Shown: positions 55,358 to 64,000 of the stretch, piece by piece
Layout of the letters: the number at the start of each line of letters is the position of its first letter
How positions within the stretch are numbered: position 1 is the stretch's first letter
DNA from: Silvania hatchlandensis
Lineage (GTDB): Bacteria; Pseudomonadota; Gammaproteobacteria; Enterobacterales; Enterobacteriaceae
Direction: 5' to 3'
DNA: 64,000 nt
NCBI RefSeq assembly: GCF_025564065.1
Contig: NZ_JAMGZK010000048.1
Location: forward strand, 1 to 64,000
The notes under the pieces: generated by a model
Told to the model about the DNA's origin: nothing
Databases searched by the model: none
Seen by the model: the letters and a program-made list of their open reading frames with translations, nothing else
Translations under genes and position numbers: made by a program

Positions 55358-56167
55358 ATGTTTACAGACACTATTAATAAGTGTGCGGCTAATGCTGCGC
55401 GTATTGCACGCCTCAGTAAAAATAGTCCTCTCGGCTTTTGGGTCAGCTCTGCAATGGCGGGGGCCTATGTCGGCCTTGGGATTATTTTAATTTTCACCCT
55501 CGGCAACCTGCTTGACCCGGCGATTCGTCCGCTGGTGATGGGTGCCACGTTTGGCATCGCGTTAACCCTGGTCATTATCGCCGGATCTGAACTGTTCACC
55601 GGCCACACCATGTTCCTGACCTTTGGTGTCAAAGCGGGCACCATCACGCAGGGTCAGATGTGGGCCATTCTGCCGCAAACCTGGCTGGGTAATCTGGTCG
55701 GCTCTGTGTTTGTTGCCCTGCTGTACAGCTGGGGCGGCGGTAGCCTGCTGCCGGTGGATACCAGCCTCGTTCACACCGTCGCACTGGCAAAAACCTCCGC
55801 ACCGGCGATGGTCCTGTTCTTTAAAGGCGCACTGTGTAACTGGCTGGTGTGCCTGGCAATCTGGATGGCAATCCGTACTGAAGGTGCCGCAAAATTCATC
55901 GCAATCTGGTGGTGTCTGCTGGCCTTTATTGCCTCCGGCTACGAGCACTCCATCGCCAACATGACCCTGTTTGCACTCTCCTGGTTCGGTCATCATAGCG
56001 AAGCGTACACGCTGTCAGGTATTGGCCATAACTTGCTGTGGGTAACGCTTGGCAATACCCTTTCTGGGGTTGTATTTATGGGCTGGGGTTACTGGTATGC
56101 TACCCCGAAAGCGGAGCGTCCGACTCCTGCAACCATCGCAACCATTCAGGCGAAAGCCAACCAGTAA
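55358..56167 (+). CDS. nirC: nitrite channel NirC (FNT family)
   Basis: NirC is a pentameric inner-membrane formate/nitrite-transporter family channel importing nitrite. The protein has 269 residues. Six hydrophobic segments are visible, with [17 protein letters not shown] near 29-45 and the conserved [11 protein letters not shown] and [10 protein letters not shown] motifs. The start [17 protein letters not shown] is preceded by AGGATAAT. cysG follows 11 bp later. Confidence 0.97.
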   Translation: MFTDTINKCAANAARIARLSKNSPLGFWVSSAMAGAYVGLGIILIFTLGNLLDPAIRPLVMGATFGIALTLVIIAGSELFTGHTMFLTFGVKAGTITQGQMWAILPQTWLGNLVGSVFVALLYSWGGGSLLPVDTSLVHTVALAKTSAPAMVLFFKGALCNWLVCLAIWMAIRTEGAAKFIAIWWCLLAFIASGYEHSIANMTLFALSWFGHHSEAYTLSGIGHNLLWVTLGNTLSGVVFMGWGYWYATPKAERPTPATIATIQAKANQ

Positions 56168-56178
56168 GAGGTAATGTC

Positions 56179-57552
56179 GTGGATCACCTGCCAATATTCT
56201 GTCAATTACGTCATCGCGACTGCCTGCTCGTAGGGGGTGGCGATGTGGCTGAACGCAAAGCCCGCCTGTTGTTAGAGGCAGGTGCCCGACTCACCGTGAA
56301 TGCCCTCGCCTTTGCCCCGCAGTTTACGGCATGGGCGCAGGAAGGAATGCTCACCCTCGTTGAGGGTGAGTTCAACGAATCCCTGCTCGATACCTGCTGG
56401 CTGACCATTGCAGCCACCGACGACGATGCGGTCAACCAGCGCGTCAGCGATGCCTGCGAAGCGCGGCGCATCTTCTGCAACGTGGTGGATGCCCCGAAAG
56501 AGGCGAGCTTTATCATGCCGTCGATTATCGACCGCTCGCCGCTGATGGTGGCCGTCTCCTCCGGCGGAACGTCGCCGGTGCTGGCGCGTCTGCTGCGTGA
56601 AAAGCTGGAAGCCATCCTGCCGCAGCACCTGGGAAAAGTGGCCCACTTTGCCGGGAAGTTACGCCCTCGTGTGAAGCAGCAGTTTGCGACCGTTGGCGAA
56701 CGCCGCCGCTTCTGGGAAAAGTTCTTTGTGAACGATCGGCTGGCCCAGTCGCTGGCGAATGAGGATCAGAAGGCGGTGGACGACACCACCGAGCAGCTGC
56801 TGGCTGCCCCGCTCGATCACCGCGGAGAAGTGGTGCTGGTGGGCGCAGGTCCGGGCGATGCGGGTCTGTTAACCCTGAAGGGTCTGCAGCAGATCCAGCA
56901 GGCGGATGTGGTGGTGTATGACCGCCTGGTCTCCGATGACATCATGAACCTGGTGCGCCGCGATGCGGATCGGGTGTTTGTCGGCAAGCGTGCAGGCTAT
57001 CACTGCGTGCCTCAGGAAGAGATTAATCAGATCCTGCTGCGTGAAGCGCAAAAAGGAAAACGGGTGGTGCGTCTGAAAGGCGGCGATCCGTTTATCTTCG
57101 GACGCGGCGGCGAGGAGCTGGAAACCCTGTGTCATGCGGGCATTCCGTTCTCGGTGGTGCCTGGCATTACGGCTGCATCGGGCTGTTCCGCCTATTCCGG
57201 TATTCCGCTGACCCACCGTGACTACGCCCAGAGCGTGCGTCTGGTTACCGGCCACCTGAAAACCGGTAGCGAGCTGGACTGGCATAACCTGGCCGCTGAA
57301 AAACAGACCCTGGTGTTCTACATGGGCCTGAACCAGGCTGCCACCATTCAGGCTAAGCTGCTCGAACATGGCATGGATGCAGAGATGCCGGTTGCGCTGG
57401 TCGAAAACGGTACCTCCATCAAGCAGCGCGTGGTGAGTGGCGTCCTGACTCAGCTCGGTGAGCTGGCCCAGCAGGTTGAAAGCCCGGCGCTGATCGTGGT
57501 CGGCCGCGTGGTGGCCCTGCGCGACAAGCTCAACTGGTTCTCTCATCACTAA
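56179..57552 (+). CDS. cysG: siroheme synthase CysG (GTG start)
   Basis: CysG is a trifunctional enzyme that makes siroheme from uroporphyrinogen III, for nitrite and sulfite reductases. The start is GTG at 56179 ([16 protein letters not shown]), with AGAGG 7-11 bp upstream. It gives 457 residues, as in E. coli. The N-terminal half (1-about 200) is dehydrogenase/ferrochelatase, with [15 protein letters not shown] at 18-32. The C-terminal half (about 216-457) is the SAM uroporphyrinogen methyltransferase, with [15 protein letters not shown] and a [16 protein letters not shown] stretch. It lies in the nir operon, matching NirB cofactor need. Confidence 0.97.
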   Translation: MDHLPIFCQLRHRDCLLVGGGDVAERKARLLLEAGARLTVNALAFAPQFTAWAQEGMLTLVEGEFNESLLDTCWLTIAATDDDAVNQRVSDACEARRIFCNVVDAPKEASFIMPSIIDRSPLMVAVSSGGTSPVLARLLREKLEAILPQHLGKVAHFAGKLRPRVKQQFATVGERRRFWEKFFVNDRLAQSLANEDQKAVDDTTEQLLAAPLDHRGEVVLVGAGPGDAGLLTLKGLQQIQQADVVVYDRLVSDDIMNLVRRDADRVFVGKRAGYHCVPQEEINQILLREAQKGKRVVRLKGGDPFIFGRGGEELETLCHAGIPFSVVPGITAASGCSAYSGIPLTHRDYAQSVRLVTGHLKTGSELDWHNLAAEKQTLVFYMGLNQAATIQAKLLEHGMDAEMPVALVENGTSIKQRVVSGVLTQLGELAQQVESPALIVVGRVVALRDKLNWFSHH

Positions 57553-57584
57553 GCCAGCCTGAACCTGACGCATTTTTGAGGCAT

Positions 57585-57614
57585 AAAAAAAACCGGGAAT
57601 TTCCCGGTTTTTTT
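57585..57614. terminator. bidirectional terminator between cysG and trpS
   Basis: AAAAAAAACCGGGAA (57585-57599) pairs with TTCCCGGTTTTTTT (57600-57614), a long near-perfect palindrome flanked by A and T runs. It ends both the rightward nir-cysG and leftward dam-trpS transcripts. Confidence 0.92.
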
Positions 57615-57629
57615 ACGTCTGGCTTTCGC

Positions 57630-58634
57630 TTAAGGCTTCGCGACAAACCCGATTGCTTCGTACACCGCTTTCAGGGTTTCAGAGGCGCGCGCACTGGCTT
57701 TCTCAGCGCCATCTTTCATTACTTTCTGCAGGAAGGCTTCGTCATTACGGTACTGGTTATAGCGCGCCTGCAGCTCGGTCAGCATGCCGGAAACCGCCTC
57801 AGCCACTTCGCCTTTCAGATGCCCATACATTTTGCCTTCGAAGTGCTGTTCCAGCTCTGGAATGCTCTGTCCGGTGACGCCGGAGAGGATATCCAGCAGG
57901 TTAGAAACACCCGCTTTGTTCTGCACGTCGTAACGCACCACCGCTGGCTCGTCAGAATCAGTCACCGCACGCTTGAGCTTCTTCACGACCGCTTTTGGAT
58001 CTTCCAGCAGGCCGATCACGTTGTTGCGGTTATCGTCCGACTTGGACATCTTCTTGGTCGGCTCCAGCAGGGACATCACGCGGGCGCCGGACTTCGGAAT
58101 AAACGGCTCTGGCACCTTGAAGATGTCGCCGTAAATGGCGTTGAAGCGCTGGGCAACATCGCGGCTCAGCTCCAGATGCTGCTTCTGGTCTTCACCAACT
58201 GGCACCTGAGTGGTCTGATACAGCAGAATGTCAGCAGCCATCAGCACCGGGTAGTCAAACAGACCGGCGTTGATGTTCTCGGCATAACGGGACGATTTGT
58301 CCTTGAACTGGGTCATACGGCTCAGTTCGCCGAAATAGGTATAGCAGTTCAGCGCCCAGCCCAGCTGTGCATGCTCGGGAACGTGGGACTGAACGAAAAT
58401 GGTGCTTTTCTCAGGATCGATACCGCAGGCCAGATACAGCGCAAGGGTGTCGAGCGTTGCTTTACGCAACTGCTGCGGATCCTGGCGCACGGTAATGGCG
58501 TGCTGGTCAACGATGCAGTAGATACAGTGATAGTCATCCTGCATGTTCACCCACTGACGCAGCGCACCCATGTAGTTGCCAATAGTCAGTTCACCTGAGG
58601 GCTGTGCGCCACTAAATACGATGGGCTTAGTCAT
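57630..58634 (-). CDS. trpS: tryptophanyl-tRNA synthetase
   Basis: TrpS is a class I aminoacyl-tRNA synthetase, 334 residues as in E. coli. The HIGH-equivalent is TIGN at 17-20 ([14 protein letters not shown]). KMSKS is at about 195-199 (KKMSKSDDN). It is the last gene of the aroK-aroB-damX-dam-rpe-gph-trpS group. The start overlaps the gph stop by 8 bp. Confidence 0.98.
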   Translation of the reverse strand: MTKPIVFSGAQPSGELTIGNYMGALRQWVNMQDDYHCIYCIVDQHAITVRQDPQQLRKATLDTLALYLACGIDPEKSTIFVQSHVPEHAQLGWALNCYTYFGELSRMTQFKDKSSRYAENINAGLFDYPVLMAADILLYQTTQVPVGEDQKQHLELSRDVAQRFNAIYGDIFKVPEPFIPKSGARVMSLLEPTKKMSKSDDNRNNVIGLLEDPKAVVKKLKRAVTDSDEPAVVRYDVQNKAGVSNLLDILSGVTGQSIPELEQHFEGKMYGHLKGEVAEAVSGMLTELQARYNQYRNDEAFLQKVMKDGAEKASARASETLKAVYEAIGFVAKP

Positions 58635-59388
58635 TTTTCAATTCCTGATTTTCACTGTGCGAAAGCCCGAGCACGGGCAGTAAATCTTTGAAGTGGTCGA
58701 AGATAAAATCCGGCTCACTCAGCGTTATGGACTCACCGTAGTTGTAGCCATAGGTCAGGCCTACGGACGGGCAACCTGCAGCCCTGGCCGCCAGAATATC
58801 ATTGCGCGAATCGCCAACAAAGAGCAGCGCGTCAGGCGTTAAGGATAATTTTCCTGCCACCAGCAGCAGCGGTTCCGGATGCGGCTTCTTGTTCTGCACG
58901 TCATCGCCGCCAACAATCACGGAGAAATACTTCGCGATATCCAGCGCTTCCAGCAGCGGGGCGACAAACGCAGTCGGTTTGTTAGTGACCAGCGCCAGCG
59001 GCATGCCGCTGCTGTGCAGCGCGCTCAGCGTGCCGGCCACGTCAGGGAACAGGAAACTGCCCTCTTCTACCGTCTGCTCATAGAAACGGTTAAACAGCTT
59101 ACGCAGCAGGCGAACCTGCTCTTCCTGCGGAATATCGGCATGATCGACGCCCGCTTTGCCCTGCGCCGAACGCTGGATAGCACGTTCCTGACGCGACCAG
59201 CTTAACGCGCGCTCCATCAGCACGTCTGCACCGTTGCCAATCCACGTCACCACGCGATCTTCACCCGCAACCGGCAGCTCCAGCGCATACAGCGCCTGAT
59301 CAACCGCGCTGGTTAAGCCCGGTGCGCTGTCAACCAGCGTCCCGTCGAGGTCAAACGCAACGCCCCGAATTGCCTGCAAATTATCCAT
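58627..59388 (-). CDS. gph: phosphoglycolate phosphatase Gph
   Basis: Gph dephosphorylates 2-phosphoglycolate formed in DNA 3'-end repair. It is a HAD-family protein with 253 residues (E. coli 252). The catalytic motif [10 protein letters not shown] is at 12-21 with nucleophile D13 and general acid D15. Later motifs are [10 protein letters not shown] and [15 protein letters not shown]. It overlaps rpe by 8 bp and trpS by 8 bp. Confidence 0.97.
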   Translation of the reverse strand: MDNLQAIRGVAFDLDGTLVDSAPGLTSAVDQALYALELPVAGEDRVVTWIGNGADVLMERALSWSRQERAIQRSAQGKAGVDHADIPQEEQVRLLRKLFNRFYEQTVEEGSFLFPDVAGTLSALHSSGMPLALVTNKPTAFVAPLLEALDIAKYFSVIVGGDDVQNKKPHPEPLLLVAGKLSLTPDALLFVGDSRNDILAARAAGCPSVGLTYGYNYGESITLSEPDFIFDHFKDLLPVLGLSHSENQELKND

Positions 59389-60058
59389 GACTTACCTTCG
59401 CCAGTTCACTGCGCATTTCATCAATGACTTTTTTGTAGTCCGGCTGATCGAAAATAGCCGAGCCCGCCACGAACATATCCGCGCCGGCTGCTGCGATTTC
59501 GCCAATATTGTTCACCTTCACGCCACCATCCACTTCCAGACGAATGTCGTAGCCGGACTCGTCGATACGGCGGCGCACTTCGCGCAGCTTATCCAGCGTC
59601 TGTGGGATGAATGACTGACCGCCAAAGCCCGGGTTCACGGACATCAGCAGGATCACGTCCAGCTTGTCCATCACGTAATCGAGATAGCTCAGCGGCGTAG
59701 CAGGATTAAACACCAGTCCGGCTTTACAGCCGTGCTCTTTAATCAGCTGCAGGGTGCGGTCAACGTGTTCAGAGGCTTCAGGATGGAAGGTAATGATGCT
59801 GGCGCCCGCGGCGGCAAAATCCGGCACGATGCGATCAACCGGTTTGACCATCAGGTGCACATCGATCGGCGCGGTCACGCCATACTTGCGCAGTGCCTTC
59901 AGCACCATCGGGCCGATAGTCAGGTTAGGGACATAGTGGTTATCCATAACGTCGAAATGAACGACATCCGCACCGGCCGCCAGCGCTTTCGCGGTGTCTT
60001 CGCCCAGACGGGCAAAATCAGCCGACAGAATTGAGGGGGCAATCAAATACTGTTTCAT
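59381..60058 (-). CDS. rpe: ribulose-phosphate 3-epimerase
   Basis: Rpe interconverts ribulose-5-phosphate and xylulose-5-phosphate in the pentose phosphate pathway. It is a TIM barrel with 225 residues from [19 protein letters not shown] (60058). An in-frame ATG two codons upstream is less likely. Metal-binding [11 protein letters not shown] and [13 protein letters not shown] motifs are present. The C-terminal phosphate site is in [12 protein letters not shown]. The gph start lies within its 3' end. Confidence 0.98.
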   Translation of the reverse strand: MKQYLIAPSILSADFARLGEDTAKALAAGADVVHFDVMDNHYVPNLTIGPMVLKALRKYGVTAPIDVHLMVKPVDRIVPDFAAAGASIITFHPEASEHVDRTLQLIKEHGCKAGLVFNPATPLSYLDYVMDKLDVILLMSVNPGFGGQSFIPQTLDKLREVRRRIDESGYDIRLEVDGGVKVNNIGEIAAAGADMFVAGSAIFDQPDYKKVIDEMRSELAKVSHG

Positions 60059-60099
60059 CCGCATCTCCTTGAACTGTGTTTAACGGCGGGCGAAACGGC

Positions 60100-60912
60100 T
60101 CAGGGCAGATAGAGAGCCAGCAGTTCGTCCACCTTTTTACGTGTACCGCCGTTGCTGCTGATGCTGCGCCGGACTTTAACCTGGAATTGCGCTGCAGCTT
60201 TGTACCATTCGCGCGTATCAGGCGTGTCGTGATTCGAAATTAACACCGGAATTCTTTTGCTGACCAGCTTTTCTGCCATTTCTGCCAGACGCTCCTGCTC
60301 GGCAGGGCTGAAGCTGTTGGTATGATAAGCGGTGAAGTTCGCCGTTGCAGACAGAGGGGCATACGGTGGGTCACAGTAAACTACCGAGTTAACGTCAGCG
60401 TGGGCCATACACTCTTCATACGAAAGACAATGGAACTCCGCATTCTGCGCTTTTTCAGCAAAGTGATACAACTCAGCCTGAGGAAAATAAGGACGCTTGT
60501 AGCGACCAAACGGCACGTTGAATTGACCACGCAGATTATACCGGCACAGGCCATTGTAGCCATGGCGGTTGAGGTAGAGGAACAGCAACGCACGCCGGAA
60601 CTTATCCTGGCTCTGATTAAACTCAGCGCGATACTGGTAGTAAACGTCCTGGTTGTTGTTCTCTGGGGTAAACAACTTCCGCGCTTCATCGACGTACTCA
60701 TCGGTACGCTGCTTAACGATGTTATAGAGATCGATAAGGTCGCTGTTGATATCCGCAAGGATATAACGGGAATAATCGGTATTGAGAAATACCGATCCCG
60801 CACCAACAAACGGCTCTACAAGGCACTCGCCTGGCGGCAGGTGTTTTTGAATATCATCGAGCAGGGGGTATTTCCCCCCTGCCCATTTCAGAAAAGCGCG
60901 ATTTTTTTTCAT
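60100..60912 (-). CDS. dam: DNA adenine methyltransferase Dam
   Basis: Dam methylates the N6 of adenine in GATC, directing mismatch repair and SeqA control. The protein has 270 residues. FLKWAGGKYPLL (7-18) and the FVGAGSVFLN (35-44) SAM-binding region come first, and the catalytic DPPY is at 181-184. It ends DELLALYLP with an immediate stop. E. coli Dam has about eight more residues after this point, so the tail is a little shorter. It lies between damX and rpe. Confidence 0.97.
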   Translation of the reverse strand: MKKNRAFLKWAGGKYPLLDDIQKHLPPGECLVEPFVGAGSVFLNTDYSRYILADINSDLIDLYNIVKQRTDEYVDEARKLFTPENNNQDVYYQYRAEFNQSQDKFRRALLFLYLNRHGYNGLCRYNLRGQFNVPFGRYKRPYFPQAELYHFAEKAQNAEFHCLSYEECMAHADVNSVVYCDPPYAPLSATANFTAYHTNSFSPAEQERLAEMAEKLVSKRIPVLISNHDTPDTREWYKAAAQFQVKVRRSISSNGGTRKKVDELLALYLP

Positions 60913-60979
60913 GCTGACTAACTAATTACACCTTCTCCGGCTGTGGAGAAAGCTCCGACAGCATCCTGCGCTTCACAGA

Positions 60980-62299
<1,320 letters not shown>

Positions 62300-62391
62300 T
62301 TAACACCCCACTCAAAGGCTTATGCCTACGACTTTGCATTTCACCTGAAGCAAAATGGCTACGTTTTATCGCAGCCAGACCTTTCTAATTT

Positions 62392-63480
62392 TTACGCTTG
62401 CTGGCAATCAGCAATAGCGCCAAGAACGACGTCGTGCGGGACACCGCTACGGACTTCACTCTTACCTACTGCAAGCGGGAGCACCAGTCGCATCTCGCCT
62501 GCCAATACTTTTTTATCGCGCAACATATGCGGCAAATAGGCTTGCGCTGACATTTCGCGCGGCCCGGTCACCGGTAACCCGGCGCGTTCAAGCAGCGTGA
62601 TAATGCGCTGCGTCTCAGCCGGTGTGAACTGACCCAGGCGCTCCGCGGTGCGCGCGGCCATCACCATGCCCGCCGCGACAGCTTCACCGTGCAGCCAGTT
62701 GCCGTAGCCCATTTCGGCTTCAATGGCGTGGCCATAGGTATGCCCAAGATTCAGTAAAGCACGTAAGCCGGTTTCGCGCTCGTCTGCGGCAACGACTTCG
62801 GCTTTCAGCTCACAGCAACGGCGAATACAGTACGCCATCGCCTGACCATCAAGACGCAACAGGGCATCCATATTCTCTTCAAGCCAGCTAAAGAACTCGC
62901 CATCCAGAATAATGCCGTATTTGATCACTTCCGCCAGGCCAGAGGCCAGCTCGCGCTGAGGCAACGTTTTCAGACAGTCGAGATCCACCACCACCGAAGC
63001 GGGCTGGTAGAAGGCGCCTATCATGTTTTTACCCAGCGGATGATTGACGGCGGTTTTGCCGCCAACAGAAGAGTCGACCTGCGACAACAGCGTGGTGGGG
63101 ATCTGAATAAAGCGCACGCCACGTTGATAGCTTGCTGCCGCAAAACCCGTAAGATCGCCGACAACACCGCCGCCTAAGGCAAGCAGTGTAGTGTCGCGAC
63201 CATGCGGTTTTTGCAGTAATGCGGTAAAGACGGTATCCAGTACCGTCAGGCTTTTATACTGCTCGCCATCAGGCAGAATCACACTGTCGACCTTCACGCC
63301 AGCCTGTTCAAGCTGCTGACGCACTTTGTCGAGATAAAGCGGAGCCAATGTCTCATTGGTGACCAGCATTGCCTGATCACCCGCTTTCAGTGGTAAGAAG
63401 GAAGCTGGGTCGTTAAACAAACCAGCCGCGATAGTGATAGGGTAACTCCGTTCCCCGAGAGTAACTGTAATCCTCTCCAT
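62392..63480 (-). CDS. aroB: 3-dehydroquinate synthase
   Basis: AroB converts DAHP to 3-dehydroquinate, step two of the shikimate pathway, with NAD+ and a divalent metal. The protein has 362 residues, as in E. coli. It starts [40 protein letters not shown] is near 104-123, [10 protein letters not shown] near 146, and metal ligands lie in [11 protein letters not shown] and [11 protein letters not shown]. It lies 57 bp after aroK and 92 bp before damX. Confidence 0.98.
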   Translation of the reverse strand: MERITVTLGERSYPITIAAGLFNDPASFLPLKAGDQAMLVTNETLAPLYLDKVRQQLEQAGVKVDSVILPDGEQYKSLTVLDTVFTALLQKPHGRDTTLLALGGGVVGDLTGFAAASYQRGVRFIQIPTTLLSQVDSSVGGKTAVNHPLGKNMIGAFYQPASVVVDLDCLKTLPQRELASGLAEVIKYGIILDGEFFSWLEENMDALLRLDGQAMAYCIRRCCELKAEVVAADERETGLRALLNLGHTYGHAIEAEMGYGNWLHGEAVAAGMVMAARTAERLGQFTPAETQRIITLLERAGLPVTGPREMSAQAYLPHMLRDKKVLAGEMRLVLPLAVGKSEVRSGVPHDVVLGAIADCQQA

Positions 63481-63537
63481 AACGCGACATCCACCTTAAA
63501 TGCTTTTACCCGCAGGCGAGTGTATATAAAGCCAGAA

Positions 63538-64000
63538 TCAGTTGCTTTCCAGCATATTAATAATCTGGTTTGCGACCACTTTAGCGCTCTGGTCATCGGT
63601 GCGAATGGTGACGTCAGCAATCTCTTCGTACAGCGGATTGCGTTCCCCAGCCAGGGCTTCCAGAACTTCACGTGGAGGCGTCTCAACCTGCAGCAACGGG
63701 CGTTTCTTATCACGCTGCGTACGCGCCAGCTGTTTTTCGATGGTCGTTTCGAGATAGACCACCACACCGCGGGCGGAGAGACGGTTGCGAGTTTCGCGAG
63801 ATTTTACAGAGCCGCCGCCAGTCGCCAGCACAATGCCCTGTTTTTCCGTAAGTTCATTAATGACTTTTTCTTCTCGGTCACGGAAACCCTCTTCGCCTTC
63901 TACATCGAAGACCCAGCCCACATCAGCTCCGGTTCGTTTCTCAATCTCTTGATCAGAATCGTAAAATTCCATATTGAGTTGTTGAGCTAACTGACGCCCA
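63538..64000 (-). CDS. aroK: shikimate kinase I, partial (5' end beyond right edge)
   Basis: AroK phosphorylates shikimate. About 153 C-terminal codons are in the window, beginning [20 protein letters not shown], which corresponds to about residue 21 of the 173-residue E. coli protein. The Walker A loop lies just outside. The substrate-binding [20 protein letters not shown] and ATGGGSV motifs are present, and it ends INMLESN. The ATG at 63972 is internal, not the true start. It heads the aroK-aroB operon. Confidence 0.97.
   Translation of the reverse strand, partial: GRQLAQQLNMEFYDSDQEIEKRTGADVGWVFDVEGEEGFRDREEKVINELTEKQGIVLATGGGSVKSRETRNRLSARGVVVYLETTIEKQLARTQRDKKRPLLQVETPPREVLEALAGERNPLYEEIADVTIRTDDQSAKVVANQIINMLESN

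Noticed and set aside
57576..58598. 340-codon open frame on the plus strand opposite trpS
   Set aside because: It mirrors the trpS coding region, has no ribosome site or family motif, and exists because of codon bias in the real gene.

Overview
The window is an ordinary stretch of an Enterobacterales chromosome. Its gene order is that of the Escherichia coli aroK-nir-crp-kefB-str-S10-spc-alpha-trkA-rrn region read backwards. Almost every protein is full length and very close to its E. coli counterpart. Some E. coli blocks are absent: the gsp secretion genes between rpsJ and bfr are reduced to one prepilin peptidase, and cysG is followed directly by trpS. Malonate decarboxylase (mdc) remnants sit between yheS and yheT. 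This points to an Enterobacter, Lelliottia or Klebsiella type genome, not E. coli; the species cannot be fixed from what is visible.

Layout. At 1-300 lie the P1/P2 promoters and boxA leader of an rRNA operon that runs off the left edge. From 414 to 4726: yrdA, then the leftward dprA-smg-yrdD-tsaC-aroE-yrdB operon. From 4854 to 9074: the rightward def-fmt-rsmB-trkA set. Then mscL, arfA, zntR and yhdN. From 10805 to 24462, all leftward: the alpha operon (rpsM to rplQ), spc operon (rplN to rpmJ) and S10 operon (rpsJ to rpsQ), with their terminators, promoters and the L4-type S10 leader. Next come the orphan prepilin peptidase, bfr-bfd, and the str operon (rpsL-rpsG-fusA-tufA) preceded by yheO-tusDCB. 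Then fkpA, slyX, slyD, yheV, kefB-kefG and yheS.

The accessory piece is 39302-41305. A malonate decarboxylase locus has collapsed to about 2 kb. It holds an mdcR with an internal deletion, an mdcH missing its middle, an apparently intact mdcG, and an ORF that joins the first codons of mdcA to the middle of mdcF, followed by the mdcF tail in another frame. These are at least four independent deletion scars in one operon.

To the right are yheT-yheU-prkB, yhfA/crp, yhfK, argD with a pair of ArgR boxes, pabA, and fic with its small partner yhfG (GTG start). Then ppiA, tsgA, the anaerobic nirBDC-cysG operon with a perfect FNR site and a NarL/P palindrome, and the leftward aroK-aroB-damX-dam-rpe-gph-trpS operon, whose aroK is cut by the right edge.

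I found no prophage, insertion sequence, CRISPR array, tRNA or complete rRNA gene. I also found no convincing new multi-gene system. The most interesting signals are the decayed mdc locus, the Fic/YhfG pair, the hairpin inside arfA, and the orphan prepilin peptidase.
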